DNA from: CAVVEC01 sp963747105
GTDB taxonomy: Bacteria > Acidobacteriota > Terriglobia > Terriglobales > Acidobacteriaceae
Length of the DNA stretch: 64,000 nucleotides
Reading direction: 5' to 3'
Assembly: GCA_963747105.1 (NCBI GenBank)
Contig: CAVVEC010000002.1
Location: 248,001 to 312,000 of the forward strand
In this document: piece after piece, positions 1 through 9,834 of the stretch
Layout of the letters: the number at the start of each line of letters is the position of its first letter
Numbering within the stretch: the first letter of the stretch is position 1
The notes under the pieces: generated by a model
Told to the model about the DNA's origin: nothing
Seen by the model: only the letters and a program-made list of their open reading frames with translations
Databases searched by the model: none
Position numbers and translations under genes: made by a program

Positions 1-636
1 GACCACGAAGTAAACCAGAAACAGAGCAGGATATATCTTTATCACCGCGGCGCTCGCAAGCGCGATGCCGGACCAGAGATGCCAATCCCTGAAATACAAC
101 CAAGCTGCGAGAGCAAGCAGAAACAATATGACCAGGTGCACTTGCCCCAAAAGAAAGTTGCTGCGGAGAGGACCGACAGCGAGGAACATCAGCACTCCAA
201 TGCGTCGCCAGGCCAGCCGCGTGCTCAGTTTCAGAAGAACAGCAGTCATCGGCAGGAATACCAAACTCACAAGCAACCAACAGCGCTTTGCCTGTAATGG
301 CGAAAGCGAACACAAAGGCACAACAAGCAGCGCCGAAGTTGGCGTCGAAGGTATGAAGCCAACGAGAGGTTGATCGATTCGTGCGTGATCTTTCTGGCGT
401 TGAAACCATATCCAATCGTATACGCGCTCGACCGGATATCCTTCTCGATAGAGGCGTGCAACTAAATAGTAATTGGAGAAATCCGAGTCCAAGTGAATCC
501 AAGCAGGAATGAATCCTTTTGCAGCGAACAAAAGGACCAAGACTGCCAGCAATGCTCTCTCGGCCCATACTCCCCGAGCAAAGTGGCGGCGCGACCCGGA
601 AGCCGCCGGTGCGATCAGAGCGCCCGATACCTGCAT
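1..636 (-). CDS. GT87-type membrane glycosyltransferase, partial (C-terminus beyond window)
   Basis: An open frame runs from an ATG at 636 to the left edge without a stop (212 codons seen). The product is a polytopic membrane protein: a short basic N-terminus, a first hydrophobic segment (WAERALLAVLVLLFAAKGF), then a soluble loop with LDSDFSNYYLVARLYREGYP, a proline-rich FIPSTPTSALLVVP stretch, further membrane spans, and FLLGQVHLVILFLLALAAW followed by SAAVIKIYPALFLVYF. The DF-x-YY...R motif, the LxGQxN/H-like turn and the K-xx-PALFL ending are typical of the GT87 (DUF2029, polyprenol-phosphate mannosyltransferase-like) family. An AGGA-type ribosome site lies about 8 nt upstream. The gene follows two HprK-like genes on the same strand with an 85-bp gap, so it is probably in their operon. 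The acceptor and sugar are unknown. Confidence 0.72.
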   Translation of the reverse strand, partial: MQVSGALIAPAASGSRRHFARGVWAERALLAVLVLLFAAKGFIPAWIHLDSDFSNYYLVARLYREGYPVERVYDWIWFQRQKDHARIDQPLVGFIPSTPTSALLVVPLCSLSPLQAKRCWLLVSLVFLPMTAVLLKLSTRLAWRRIGVLMFLAVGPLRSNFLLGQVHLVILFLLALAAWLYFRDWHLWSGIALASAAVIKIYPALFLVYFVV

Positions 637-721
637 GATTTCAATCCTGCCATGTCTACCAGCGCTAACGACCGAGAGGTCACTCCGCCGACCTTATTTT
701 GCAACGCACAAGGGATTTAAT

Positions 722-1795
722 TTATCGGCGAGTCTGGAGCGTCTCATGACGCGCTAACAAATCGCCAAAGAATATAGCAGCGACCGCAGGGTCACTGCCA
801 TAGGCCAGATGATAAGCAGGTAACTCCACAAGCGAACCGAGGGCACTTGCGCGTTGGGCGTTGAATTTGTCGTCATCTTTGAACGGAAGATTCTCAAAGA
901 GTCGTCGGGACAAGTCGGCGCGAGAAACGGAAGAGAGGCGCGGCTGGGGCGCCGAATTCCTTTCGAGAAAAAGACAGCAGACCGGCACAACAGGGCGGGC
1001 CTGTTGAGGCTGAAACCTACGCTTGCTCAAGTAATAGAAAGTCAAATCACAGTAGGACAATGGACCAGCTGAAGTTTGAAGCTCCGGAAGAAACTGAAGG
1101 GTCTGAGGGCGGAAGGCCGCCGGGAAGAAGTCGCCCCACGCGCTTACACCGGCGCTTCCCACTTCCAGAAAGATCGCCTGGTCTGCGTGGAAGTCGAGTC
1201 CGACTTTTGCCGCCAGATAACTGGCCGTGGTCTTGCCACTATCGGGGGGGCCCATCACAAGGAGACCCTTTTGGCCCAACGCGACACAGGTAGCGGTCAG
1301 CGAAACCAATCCGAGACTTCCCGCCGTCAGATAAAAGATGGTGTCGATAAAAGGGCAGGTCAGCCCATGCTGATCCTCTGCTAACCCCTCGGCCAGGTAA
1401 CCAATCGCTTCGCGAGCCTCTAAATCGACGGCCAGAAAGTTGCTCTGCCCGAACTGGACAAGTCGCAAACCTGGATCTGAAAAGGCGGATCTCTTTGGCC
1501 ACGGAGGACTCATCTGCGGGCCCGGCTGGACCAGGATTCGCCAAAGGAATTGCGCGCGGCCACCAGGCGATCCAGGATAAGGCGCGAATAATTCCACGGC
1601 ATGCTCCAGAACCCTTTCATCATTGGTTTCCAGTCGTATGGTGCGGCCCATTACCGGCAACATGGCACTGTGCGGAGTCGGCGTGAAACGACGCAGAGGA
1701 TCATGGCGCTTTGTCTCGACCCCGATCTCCCGCGAGACAGGCTGATCCTCATGCCGAGGCTCATTCGGTTGTATCGTGCCGGGAATGCTTCCCAT
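722..1795 (-). CDS. HprK-like P-loop kinase-related protein (second of tandem pair)
   Basis: About 357 residues from the ATG at 1795, which sits 31 bp after the upstream gene's stop. The frame stays open to 1933, but that would overlap the neighbour. A Walker A motif GPPDSGKTT is at about residues 182-190, followed by an aspartate-containing HADQ at about 203-206 in the position of the Walker B/capping region. This is the layout of the HPr kinase/phosphorylase catalytic domain and of HprK-related proteins lacking the N-terminal DRTGG domain. It resembles the preceding gene in architecture, so the pair probably arose by duplication. HprK-like proteins occur next to polysaccharide and peptide-modification loci; the substrate cannot be told from sequence. 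The start is uncertain, because no strong ribosome-binding site precedes 1795. Confidence 0.68.
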   Translation of the reverse strand: MGSIPGTIQPNEPRHEDQPVSREIGVETKRHDPLRRFTPTPHSAMLPVMGRTIRLETNDERVLEHAVELFAPYPGSPGGRAQFLWRILVQPGPQMSPPWPKRSAFSDPGLRLVQFGQSNFLAVDLEAREAIGYLAEGLAEDQHGLTCPFIDTIFYLTAGSLGLVSLTATCVALGQKGLLVMGPPDSGKTTASYLAAKVGLDFHADQAIFLEVGSAGVSAWGDFFPAAFRPQTLQFLPELQTSAGPLSYCDLTFYYLSKRRFQPQQARPVVPVCCLFLERNSAPQPRLSSVSRADLSRRLFENLPFKDDDKFNAQRASALGSLVELPAYHLAYGSDPAVAAIFFGDLLARHETLQTRR

Positions 1796-1826
1796 GTTGT
1801 TTCGGCCCGCAATCACACGCTTCACA

Positions 1827-2831
1827 TCACGACGGACATTCCAACCGATCAAAATAATGCGACAGTTGTTCGGCGATGATCTGCGGCGCTCCGCCGTACT
1901 CGAGACGCCAGCAGGGGAGTCCGGCGAGTTCATCGATCGTCCTTGCCTGCTCCGCGGCTGCTTCGGGAAGCTCTGCCATCATGTCTGCCTCAAGCCGACG
2001 AGCGGCTTCGCTTCTCGGCACATGGTTGAGGCAGAAGCCACGAGCCTTCCGCTGATCGAGAAAAACAACCAATCGGGGCTCGCACTCGCGAACCCGTTGA
2101 ACACCAAACTGCAGGTCCGCTTCGTATCGAAAAACGGATTCGCCCTTCCACATGTCGGTCGGCGACTGCTGCCGGAGCTCTTGAAACCATGTCGCGGCGT
2201 CAGACCGCAGTTTGAGCAACAAGGGCAGTCCCCACGCGACCAGCTTACCTTGGCGCAGTGAGCAAAAAGTACGGTCGTCCGAAAGAAATCCAAAGCCGAC
2301 TTGGCCGAGGGCCAAGGACAGGGTTGATTTTCCCGAGCCTGACGGTCCCGCCAAGAGGAGACCACCTTGATTTCTGGCCACGCAGGCGCAGTGTATCTCC
2401 GCGATGCCGAGAGAGCCGCTAACAATGGAGACAATCATGGGCAGGATGACTTCCCTCCAATAGGCACGATCCCCACTGATTTGCGGTGAAAATCGACCGA
2501 TAACACGCCGAGTACGAAGATCGATGAGCGCTGAACTATCAGCCTCAAAACCGGCAAAGACAAGATGGTCCAAGCCCCGAACATAGGGCTTTGGCCTCGG
2601 CGCCTGGCCGGCGGCGCTTGCGTCTACCCACAACCTAATGCGCAGTTCGGTCGGAATTCCCGGACCTTCGTTCCGAACAAAACTCTCACGGGCCGCCGCG
2701 AGAATGGATTCGGAATTGGTGCTGATTTCGCACCCTCTACCGCCCACAAGAAACAATTCATGAAGCGGCGTCTGCGCCTCCTTGCGCAAGAAGTCGCCAG
2801 AACAGGTCCCGGGACTGGCAGTTCTGCTCAA
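1827..2831 (-). CDS. HprK-like P-loop kinase-related protein (first of tandem pair)
   Basis: A 334-residue protein. The strongest signal is the Walker A motif AGPSGSGKST at residues 161-170, followed at 184-187 by SDDR and preceded by EIHCACVA, which matches the order in the HprK catalytic core. The N-terminal 120 residues are divergent and carry no recognised domain. The only plausible start codon is TTG at 2831, since an in-frame stop lies about 30 nt upstream. The gene leads a minus-strand group with a second HprK-like gene and a GT87-type glycosyltransferase. Whether it phosphorylates a protein serine or a small molecule (as SerK-type relatives do) is unknown. No canonical HPr gene is visible in the window. 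Confidence 0.7.
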   Translation of the reverse strand: MSRTASPGTCSGDFLRKEAQTPLHELFLVGGRGCEISTNSESILAAARESFVRNEGPGIPTELRIRLWVDASAAGQAPRPKPYVRGLDHLVFAGFEADSSALIDLRTRRVIGRFSPQISGDRAYWREVILPMIVSIVSGSLGIAEIHCACVARNQGGLLLAGPSGSGKSTLSLALGQVGFGFLSDDRTFCSLRQGKLVAWGLPLLLKLRSDAATWFQELRQQSPTDMWKGESVFRYEADLQFGVQRVRECEPRLVVFLDQRKARGFCLNHVPRSEAARRLEADMMAELPEAAAEQARTIDELAGLPCWRLEYGGAPQIIAEQLSHYFDRLECPS

Positions 2832-2970
2832 TACGGTTCGAATGACTTTGCAGCCCGTTCACTTCGGGCTTGCGGAGTTGGGGTGACAGCCATCACGTTG
2901 GCGAACACGCGGTCATAGACGCGTCACCAAATTCGTAACACATTGTAACAAGACGCCGCGGATGACATTG

Positions 2971-3037
2971 TTCGGGCTCTGGTTCACGTTCCGCTGAATC
3001 CCTGCTTGACCCAGCTTTACGCAGTCCAGAGCCCGAA
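2971..3037. repeat. 12-bp inverted repeat in intergenic region
   Basis: TTCGGGCTCTGG at 2971-2982 is matched exactly by its reverse complement at 3026-3037, 43 bases apart, and the right arm is followed by a T-run (ATTTTTA). It lies between the start of the first HprK-like gene and the stop of the TIGR03118-type gene, both on the minus strand. The T-run is on the plus-strand side, so it does not read as a simple terminator for the minus-strand gene. The long loop makes a stable hairpin less certain. Confidence 0.4.
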
Positions 3038-3057
3038 TTTTTACGCACCAGCGATCG

Positions 3058-4073
3058 CTACTTAAAGTTGATCACTCCGAACAAGCCGTCCGCGTAGCCG
3101 TTCGGACCCGCGGTGAAGAACAGCTGATTGGGGTTGCCGTTCGAGCCGCCGCCTTGACCAAACGCCAGTCCCCAAAGCCCGCTAATGCTGATCACTTTCT
3201 TGTTGGTGCCTTTGAGCTGGGTCATGAATTTTCCGGTCTTGGCGTTGAACGCATTAATCTTGCCATCGCCCAGGTTCCCCACCAGCACGGCATTGCTGGC
3301 CGGACCAAAGTTCTTGGGTGCGAGCGCCAACCCCCAGGGTGCTTTGAGATGGCTATCCTTGGTGAGCGTCTTAATGAAGTTACCCGCCGTGTCGAAGATG
3401 TCCACAGCGCCCTTGGTGAAAGAGCCGTCGACAAAGGCTACGTACAACTGGCCGTTAAGGTTCTGAACGTTATAGACGGAGTAGCCGGAAAGGTTGCTGT
3501 CGGTGAAAGAACCCGCGGCGTTGAACTTTCCGTCATAGATCTCGACTTTATTGGCGGCGTTGTTCGCCGCATAAATGAAGTTAGCCCCGTTGGACTGACC
3601 GATCGCCAAGCCGGTGTACGAAGCGCCGTTGCCTGAATTATCGATGGCAATCGCAGCGCTCGATCCCAAGAACGAGCTCCAGCCGCTGATGGTGCCGTCC
3701 AGACCGTCGAACAGGAAGGTAGAAGCCCAGCCCTTGACCACAAAATCCTGGCTGCTGTTGTAGACCTGCCCGGTTGGGGTTCCTTGTTTGCCGCCGGCGC
3801 CTGGGATCGTGACTGTTCCCACCAGCACACCCTTGCCGCTGTAAAACGTGGAGAGGCCGGTTCCCTCGTCACTGATCCAGATCGGTCCGCCCGAGGCGAA
3901 AGACATTCCCCAGGCATTCTTAGGTTGGGGTCCTGATGTTTCGCCTTGCCTGACTGGTCCGACACAAGGTTGGTTATTTTGTACTGAGCCGCAGCTGGGG
4001 CAATCAACCCCAGCACGACCACGAGGGAAGCGAGGAAAACGAGCGTGCGACTCGAACGCGGTTGAAACACCAT
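3058..4073 (-). CDS. TIGR03118-type secreted beta-propeller protein, frameshifted
   Basis: The product starts at 4073 behind a strong AAGGAG site with a clear signal peptide (hydrophobic LVFLASLVVVLGLIAPAAA, cleavage near AAAQYK). It reads ITNLVSDQSGKAKHQDPNL, then continues in another frame with KNAWGMSFASGGPIWISDEG and repeated blade-like segments up to GLFGVINFK. This order (NLVSD...DPNL.N.WG..F....WISD.GTG.STFY) is the hallmark of the TIGR03118 family, common in acidobacteria. The two halves are joined by a one-base deletion at about 3917-3922 (CCTAAGAAT where CCTAAAGAAT is expected); restoring it gives an exact 339-codon gene. The function is unknown; it is probably a periplasmic or extracellular seven-bladed-type propeller. 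Confidence 0.75.
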
Positions 4074-4696
4074 GATTCTTCTCCTTAAAGTTTTCTGAAA
4101 TTAATGGGAGTGGCTGACGCGGCGTCATGCAGAACTCGAGTCGGATTCAAACGAGATCATCCACCCACGCCGAATCAGTGGCATTGTCGAGGTTCCACCC
4201 CACCCATATGTCAAGAACATGTCTCCGAATTGTAAATTCTTACACAGCGTGATCCCCCGGTAAGTATCGGAATCGCGAAGAAAATCTGCAGATCTCGAGG
4301 CCGCCGTCTGCGTTGGGCATGCCACTAGCTGTATCTCTGGTGCCCGGGACCTGAATCGAACCGGTACGTTCCTTTCGGAACTCGGGATTTTAAGTCACCA
4401 TCCAACCCTTTTTAAATTCCGTATCTAGTTGAGTTTATAGCTGCTTGTATTTTTTCGGTGAGTCAATCTGTGCCGTCTCGTTACGACCTGCGACGAGCAG
4501 TTAGGCAGAGTTTGGGCACGATTATGACGTTGCGACCGTCAGGGAACTCCGCGATGGATCGTTAGAGCCCGAGAGCGGCAGACCTTGCCTGCCCGGAGTC
4601 CGAAAGTCTCCGTTGATAACCAAACGCCAGAGGGCTAGGATGGTTGGTGTTTAACGCGGCAATCATGACGACTCAGGGCAACATGGAGGCCGGATT
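4074..4696. other. Intergenic region with a tRNA fragment; otherwise nothing recognised
   Basis: This 620-bp stretch separates the TIGR03118-type gene (minus) from the GloVer gene (plus). Apart from the tRNA-Leu 3' fragment at 4338-4396, no convincing gene, terminator or repeat was seen. A 66-codon minus-strand frame at 4125-4325 has no recognisable features and was not called. Confidence 0.5.
4338..4396 (-). other. 3' fragment of a tRNA-Leu(UAA) gene
   Basis: Read on the minus strand, this segment matches the intact tRNA-Leu at 5912-6000 from the anticodon loop (CTTAAAA) through the variable arm, T arm and acceptor strand to the encoded CCA. The variable-arm stem differs but still pairs (TTCC-GAAA-GGAA). 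The T stem has a G-A mismatch (CAGG for CCGG), and the 5' side of the anticodon stem no longer pairs. No D arm or 5' acceptor strand is present, so it cannot make a tRNA. Such 3' halves are typically left where elements integrate into tRNA genes, or by duplication. Confidence 0.75.
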
Positions 4697-5880
4697 TTGA
4701 GAGTGTGTTTCGGGGCCGCAAGTGTCGGGCTAACGCTAACGGTCGGGCTTGTGCTAGGGGCGCTGGCAATCCAATCAGGGCAGGCACAGACATTCGCTAT
4801 ACTTCACACCTTTTGCCCCAAGATCGGCTGCAGCGACGGGTCGTTCCCCTACGCGGGTTTAATCCGGGACAGAGCCGGGAATCTCTACGGCACCACCAAG
4901 GAGGGCGGCTCTTCCGATTTCGGAACGGTGTTCGAGGTGGACACGAGTGGCACAGAGACCGTGCTCTACAGCTTCACCGGGGGAAACGACGGCGGATATC
5001 CTTACGCAAGCTTGATCCGGGACCCCGCGGGGAATCTTTATGGCACCACTGAGGCGGGCGGCTCTTCCGCAGTAGGAACGGTTTTCAAGCTGGATACCAG
5101 CGGCACGGAAACGGTACTGCACAGCTTCCCCTATGGGCCAACGGATGGGTGCTACCCCTACGCAGGGTTGATCCGGAGACGGCCGGGAATCTCTACGGCA
5201 GTACCGCGGAATGCGGCTCTTCCGACGCAGGGACAGTGTTCAAGCTCGATGCGAGCGGCATCGAGACCGTGTTGCACAGCTTCACCGGATACCCAACGGA
5301 CGGGGCGTATCCCTACCTCGGCAGTTTGCTCTTGGACAAGAAGGACAATCTCTACGGCGTCACGCAATACGGGGGCGCGTCCGATGTAGGAGTCGTGTAC
5401 AGACTGAGCAAGAGTGGGAAATTGACCGTACTGCACAGCTTTACCGGGGGAACCACGGACGGGTGTATTCCTACGGAACCCCGGCCATGGACGAGAAGGG
5501 CGCTCTCTACGGTACTACCGTGTCGTGCGGTTCCTCCAACGACGGAATCGTGTGGAAGGTGAGCAAGAAAGGCACGGAGACCGTGCTGTACAACTTTGGG
5601 GCGGCGTCGTACCGGGGCCACTTCCTATGCAGGTGTGATTATGGATGCGAAGGGTAATCTCTACGGCGACACCACTGCGGGCGGCGCGTCCAATGATGGA
5701 ACGGTATACAAACTTAATAACAGAGGCGAGCTAACCCTGTTGCACAGCTTCACCGGGTACCCAACGGACGGGGCCCAGCCCATCGGAGGCTTGAACCGTG
5801 ACGCGAAGGGCAGCCTCTTTGGCACTACGGTCGGCGGTGGCGGCAATGGCTACGGGACGGTGTGGAAGCTGACACCGTAA
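4697..5880 (+). CDS. GloVer tandem-repeat secreted protein (TIGR03803-like), with three frame breaks
   Basis: The start codon at 4697 (TTG) precedes a signal peptide (hydrophobic VGLTLTVGLVLGALAIQ, then QAQTF). The body is built of about eight roughly 40-residue repeats of the pattern YPYAGLIRDxAGNLYGTT..GGSSxxGTVFKLDxSGTETVLHSFTG, ending TVWKLTP. This is the choice-of-anchor tandem repeat (GloVer) family, abundant in acidobacteria. Continuous reading needs three frame changes: a missing base near 5175, a missing base near 5462 and an extra base near 5613-5617. Correcting them gives exactly 395 codons. The repeats would form a beta-propeller; the role is unknown, probably at the cell surface. 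Confidence 0.75.
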
Positions 5881-5911
5881 TTGCCATAGCGGAAGCAGTG
5901 AATGGGTTGGA

Positions 5912-6000
5912 TGGTGCCCGGGACCGGAATCGAACCGGTACGGAGCTTTCGCCCCTCGGGATTTTAAGTCCCGTGCGTCTGCCAGTTTCGCCACCCGGGC
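5912..6000 (-). tRNA. tRNA-Leu, anticodon UAA, with encoded CCA
   Basis: The minus strand folds as a complete class II tRNA of 89 nt: acceptor GCCCGGG pairing CCCGGGC, a D arm with AAACTGGCAGACGC, anticodon stem CGGGA/TCCCG with loop CTTAAAA (anticodon TAA), a long variable arm GGGGCGAAAGCTCC, T arm CCGG-TTCGATT-CCGG, and 3' ACCA. The type II variable arm and UAA anticodon specify leucine. A candidate -10 box TATACT lies at 6018-6013, about 12 bases upstream. A partial copy of the 3' half is found at 4338-4396. Confidence 0.96.
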
Positions 6001-6188
6001 GCGAACCAATCAAGTATAGGTCATGCCACAGCTTTCTTAACGGCAGACGCAGCCAGCCGCGAATTCGTCAGTCCGCTGACAATGTCGCGCACTGGATCGC
6101 TATCGTGCCCCAGCGGGCTCAACTGAAGCCAGGCGTTCAAGTGCGCCAAATCACTCAATCAGCAAGCAGCACCAGCATTTGTCGGGCC

Positions 6189-7986
6189 CTACCTGCCACC
6201 GGGCCCCATGCCATCCAGAGCTTGCTTGGCGAAGACGAGCGCCGGATCCAACTGCAAGGCCTGCTCATAGGCGGCGCGCGCTTCCGCCAAGTTGCCAATC
6301 TCCTGCAGAAGAATCGCATACTGGGTGTAGTGCGGTGCAGTGGGCTGATCGTGGACAAAGACAGCGAGCCGCTGACTGATCTCCGCGCTCAGGCGCGGTT
6401 CGATTTGCAACGCCTGCCGATAACTCTCGCGTACCTTCGCAAAGTCCTCAAGGTTCGCGTACACGGTGGCCAGGCTTTCGTAAATGCGCGCTTGTATTTG
6501 AGGATCCTTGGTGGTCTGAAGGGCGACTGCAAACTCTCCGGCGGCATCCTGCTGCCGTCCAAGCATGGCGTAGGCGGTGGCCAGCCGGACGTGGTTCATC
6601 GGATCACCGAAATTTTGCGCCGCAGCTCTCTGCAGACCGGGCAGCGCTTCCTCGGGACGATTCAGCATGAGCAGAGCCAGATAATTGTCTTGGGTAACCT
6701 CAGCCGCGTGCGACCAGAGTTCATCATTGTTGCGCCAATAACGGAGTTGCCGCCAAGTCAGGTAAGGCAAGATGACCACAATCAACAGCCCGGCGACGGC
6801 CACGCGCAGATCAATACCGATATTCATGGCGTCAGCCAGATCAGAGGCAGCCCATATCACCATCACGAAGATTCCAATCAGCGGAAGGTAGGCATAGCGG
6901 TCGGCCATGGCTTGGTTGCCGACCTGCACCAGACCAATCATGGGCACCAGAGTGCCGAGGTACCAAAGCCAGCCAGTTACTAGATAACGCTGCGAGGTTC
7001 GGCGTCTCCACACCAGGAAACTCACTGCCCCAAGAAAAACCGCCGCCAGCCCCACTCGCCCCGGCCCCAGAGAGTTTCCCGGATGCGGGTAATAGATCGC
7101 AAACCCCGCAGGCCAGAATGTTTTCCATACATACATCGCGTAGGCATAAACCGCATTCTCCAACCGGACGCCGAAAGAAAAACTTCCCTGTATGGAGGCG
7201 CCCGCCCGCTGGGCAATCATAGTGATCACCGCACTGGCAGCGGAGAGCGCGAATAATGGAAGCTTTTCCGTGACTAGCCAGGAGAATGAAGCGCGGGAAA
7301 ACTTCTCGGATGGCCCGTCCTCGTTCCTGGATGTCGGTGTGGCCGCCAGGGAACGCGGTTTGCCCCGTCCCTGGATTCTCTCCAACGGCCAGAAATCCAG
7401 AAGCAGAAGAACAAAAGGCAGCGTAATCACCATCGGCTTGGCCGCGAGGCCCAGGGCGAACATTAGCGCCACGACAAGATAACGGCGAATGCTGGGCTTC
7501 CGCGAATACAAGCCGTAGGCGCCGAGGGCCAACAGGAAAAACAACATGCTGAGAACATTCTTGCGCTCCGCGATCCAGGCCACGGATTCGACATTAAAGG
7601 GATGGAGAGCAAACAGCGTCGCAAGCAGAAAACTTCGCCCCATCCGGCCCGTCGCCCACGCCGCTACCAGGAAGAGCAGCAGAACATTGATTACATGGAT
7701 GAGGACACTGGTTAAGTGATGACCGGCGGGTTCGAGTCCGTAGAGTTGGCAATCCAGAGCGTGAGACAGCCACGTCAAGGGATGCCAGTTAGCTTGCTCA
7801 ATGGATGTAAAGGCCCAGCGGAAGGCTTTGCCAGGTTAGCCCCACCTGCACATGCGCGTTGCCGGTGACATATTCATGATCGTCGAGGGTGGCAAAGGGA
7901 TGGCTCGTGACCGAGCTGTAGATGGCAAAGGTCTCGACCGCGAGAAACAGGCAAGTACCCAGGAGATACGCGCGTTTCCGACCCAT
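6189..7986 (-). CDS. TMTC-like polytopic membrane protein with C-terminal TPR repeats, frameshifted
   Basis: The start chosen at 7986 gives MGRKRAYLLGTCLFLAVETF, then HPFATLDDHEYVTGNAHV, matching the usual opening of this family (a first membrane helix followed by a luminal D-D-x-xYV motif). After a one-base insertion near 7827-7829 (CAAAGCC for CAAGCC) the frame continues as AFRWAFTSIEQANWHPLTWL, then FALHPFNVESVAWIAERKNV and about ten hydrophobic segments. The last 170 residues contain TPR units (ARIYESLATVYANLEDFAKV; LAEARAAYEQALQLDPALV). The domain order resembles the TMTC/DUF1736 O-mannosyltransferase-like proteins with TPRs, so a role in protein glycosylation is possible but not shown. 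An alternative in-frame start is at 8064. Confidence 0.7.
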
Positions 7987-8089
7987 CGGCGAGCCGATTG
8001 TAACAGCCGGTTCGCAGTGCCACAAGCCGGTGTACTCGTCCAGTAGATCGGTGACAGTTTTCATTCCTTTCGTTGAGATGAGAAATGGA

Positions 8090-8215
8090 GCAGGAACTGG
8101 TGTGGGCTCAGGCACGGGGTTGGCTGGCCCACCCTTTCCTAGAATTTCAGCGTAGTACGAAACTGAGGGTGCCCCGCCCTTTTCGCGCACTTTGCGAAAG
8201 GGTAGGAGGCGGGAA
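8090..8215. repeat. Non-coding, dispersed-repeat-like sequence with a hairpin
   Basis: The sequence has low coding character and contains an imperfect hairpin at 8178-8202 (CCCTTTTCGC, 7-base loop, GCGAAAGGG, one bulge). Stretches of the type GTGCCCCGCCC...GCGAAAGGG recall intergenic sequences repeated in acidobacterial genomes. That is recollection, not a search, and only one copy is visible here. Confidence 0.35.
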
Positions 8216-8290
8216 TGTCATGTCGCCGTCACTTCGAAGTATCCTCCTAATTGCGCACTACGGCGACCGGCCCTGTGTTCGTCACGGCTC

Positions 8291-9447
8291 CTAGCGCCGC
8301 ATGGCTGGGCAAATTCCGCCGGACGCCGGCAGCGGGAGGGGATTGGCTCCCGGTGTAAGCGCGCCCGATCCGGGATCAAAGCGATAGACGTGGACGCTAT
8401 TGTCGCTGGCCAGGATCGCGTAAACCAGGGTTCCATCCGGACTGAACGAGAATCCTGGAGTCTCCGTGGTAAAGGGAATCGAACTGCCAGTGTCCGCAAT
8501 CCGGTGCGCCGTCAGGTTGATGCCAGACACGTGAATGAGCTGCGTCTTTGGGTCGGTCAAAAACAGATAGCGTCCGGAGGGATCGAGCTGCACATTCGTC
8601 GCCGTCTCGCAGGCACTGAGCATCGCGCTGGTGCAGTGGATAAAAGGCTGGCGTGGCCTGGGAGCATTGGGAAAAACGTTCAGGTACCCGGATGAACTGG
8701 ACGGCGGTAGTCGTCAATCATCAGTTTCTTGCCGATCACAGGCTCGCCCCAGTGGTGGCCGGGGGCATAAAGGTTCACGTTGGAACTCAAGGTGCCGTTG
8801 CGCGGGTTCACGGAGCGTTCCCGGTACACAGTTCCCAGCGTGCTATACAGACTGAGGTAGAGCTTGCTGCCATCTGTGCTTAATCCGTATAGCGAGGCTG
8901 GCCAGTAGTAGTCCGGCCCGTAGGCCCCTTGGATCTGGGAGTCTTCGCTGAGCGCGCCCGTTTTAGAGTTCACCAGAAACAGGCGGATTTGAGAAGTGTA
9001 CAGCCCGCTCGAATTGGTTACTTCCATCGTGTATGCGAAGTGCCCGCTGCGATGAATATTGAACTGGTAAAGTGAAGAAACATCCAGGGTTTGAGCCGCC
9101 GGCAGCTGTGGCACGCCTGATGAATCTGTCCCGTAAACAGAAAAGTGCTCCTGGTTTTGCGCGTCCGACCACAAGACATACAGGAAGCGGTCATCTGGAG
9201 AGGGCTCGAACTGCATAAGGGCCGCTGTCGGTATCAGGCTGACTGGTGTTCCAACCGCCATGAAAGTCAAGGCGTTCGGATCGACGCTGTATGTGGCGAG
9301 CGTTCCCTGGCTGAATACGTAAAGAATCTGCGAACTTGGGCTCGGGGAAGACGACGACTGAGCGCTGTTGTTGGACCCCCCGCACGATACCAGCACCGAC
9401 GCAGAGAACAGCAGGAACAAAGGAAAAATCAGCCGTCGGACGCCCAT
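8291..9447 (-). CDS. Lactonase-like beta-propeller lipoprotein, frameshifted
   Basis: The start ATG at 9447 follows GGGGAT; a TTG start at 9468 is also possible. The N-terminus is a lipoprotein signal (RRLIFPLFLLFSASVLVSC, lipobox LVSC), then a serine-rich linker. Blade-like repeats follow: ILYVFSQGTLATYSVDP, FLYVLWSDAQ, FAYTMEVTNSS, LYLSLYSTLGTVY, and at the end GRYLFLTDPKTQLIHVSGI and GTLVYAILASDNSVHVYRFD. These are typical of 6-phosphogluconolactonase-like / YncE-like propellers. Two one-base insertions (near 8703-8707 and near 8641-8646) break the frame; removing both gives exactly 385 codons. The substrate is unknown and the protein is likely attached to a membrane. Confidence 0.72.
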
Positions 9448-9834
9448 AAGATCCCCGTTACCAATCAATCCTGACAGGGCACTCTGAAACTAAGTCTTAA
9501 TGATGGCTGTTGCCGCCCTACGGATCAACTCTTTTTTTGAACCGTGCTACCCGTCCGGGCTGCGCAGCAGTCCGGCTGCCTTGCTGGCGTGGGTGCCACC
9601 GGGACGGTGTCCCGTTCAGGATAACCCAGCCCCCTGCGCCCCCTTTCGGTCTTTCGCCAGATCGCTAAAGAGGGACCCGCACTTCTGCTATCTCGAATAC
9701 AATTTCTTGACATCATCCCTCTCGCATTTTGCGGGGAAAACCTATATCCTTATCTGCAATCAAAGCAGCAACTATTTCACAGCAGCACAATGAGCATCGC
9801 GTGGGGGGCGCATGCGAAGTTCTAGAGGTCAGTT
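9448..9834. other. Intergenic region between divergent lipoprotein and regulator genes
   Basis: About 390 bases between divergently transcribed genes, so promoters for both should lie here. A TTGACA hexamer is at 9707-9712 on the plus strand, but no good -10 box sits at normal spacing, so no promoter is called. No gene or repeat was recognised. Confidence 0.4.

Noticed and set aside
4338..5912. A mobile element integrated at the tRNA
   Set aside because: Geometry fits, but there is no integrase, excisionase or other mobile gene, and the repeat is imperfect. Only the tRNA fragment is reported.
5862..6983. 373-codon plus-strand open frame overlapping the tRNA-Leu and the TMTC-like gene
   Set aside because: It runs through a tRNA on the other strand and opposite a coding region with TPR and membrane motifs; coding potential is by chance.
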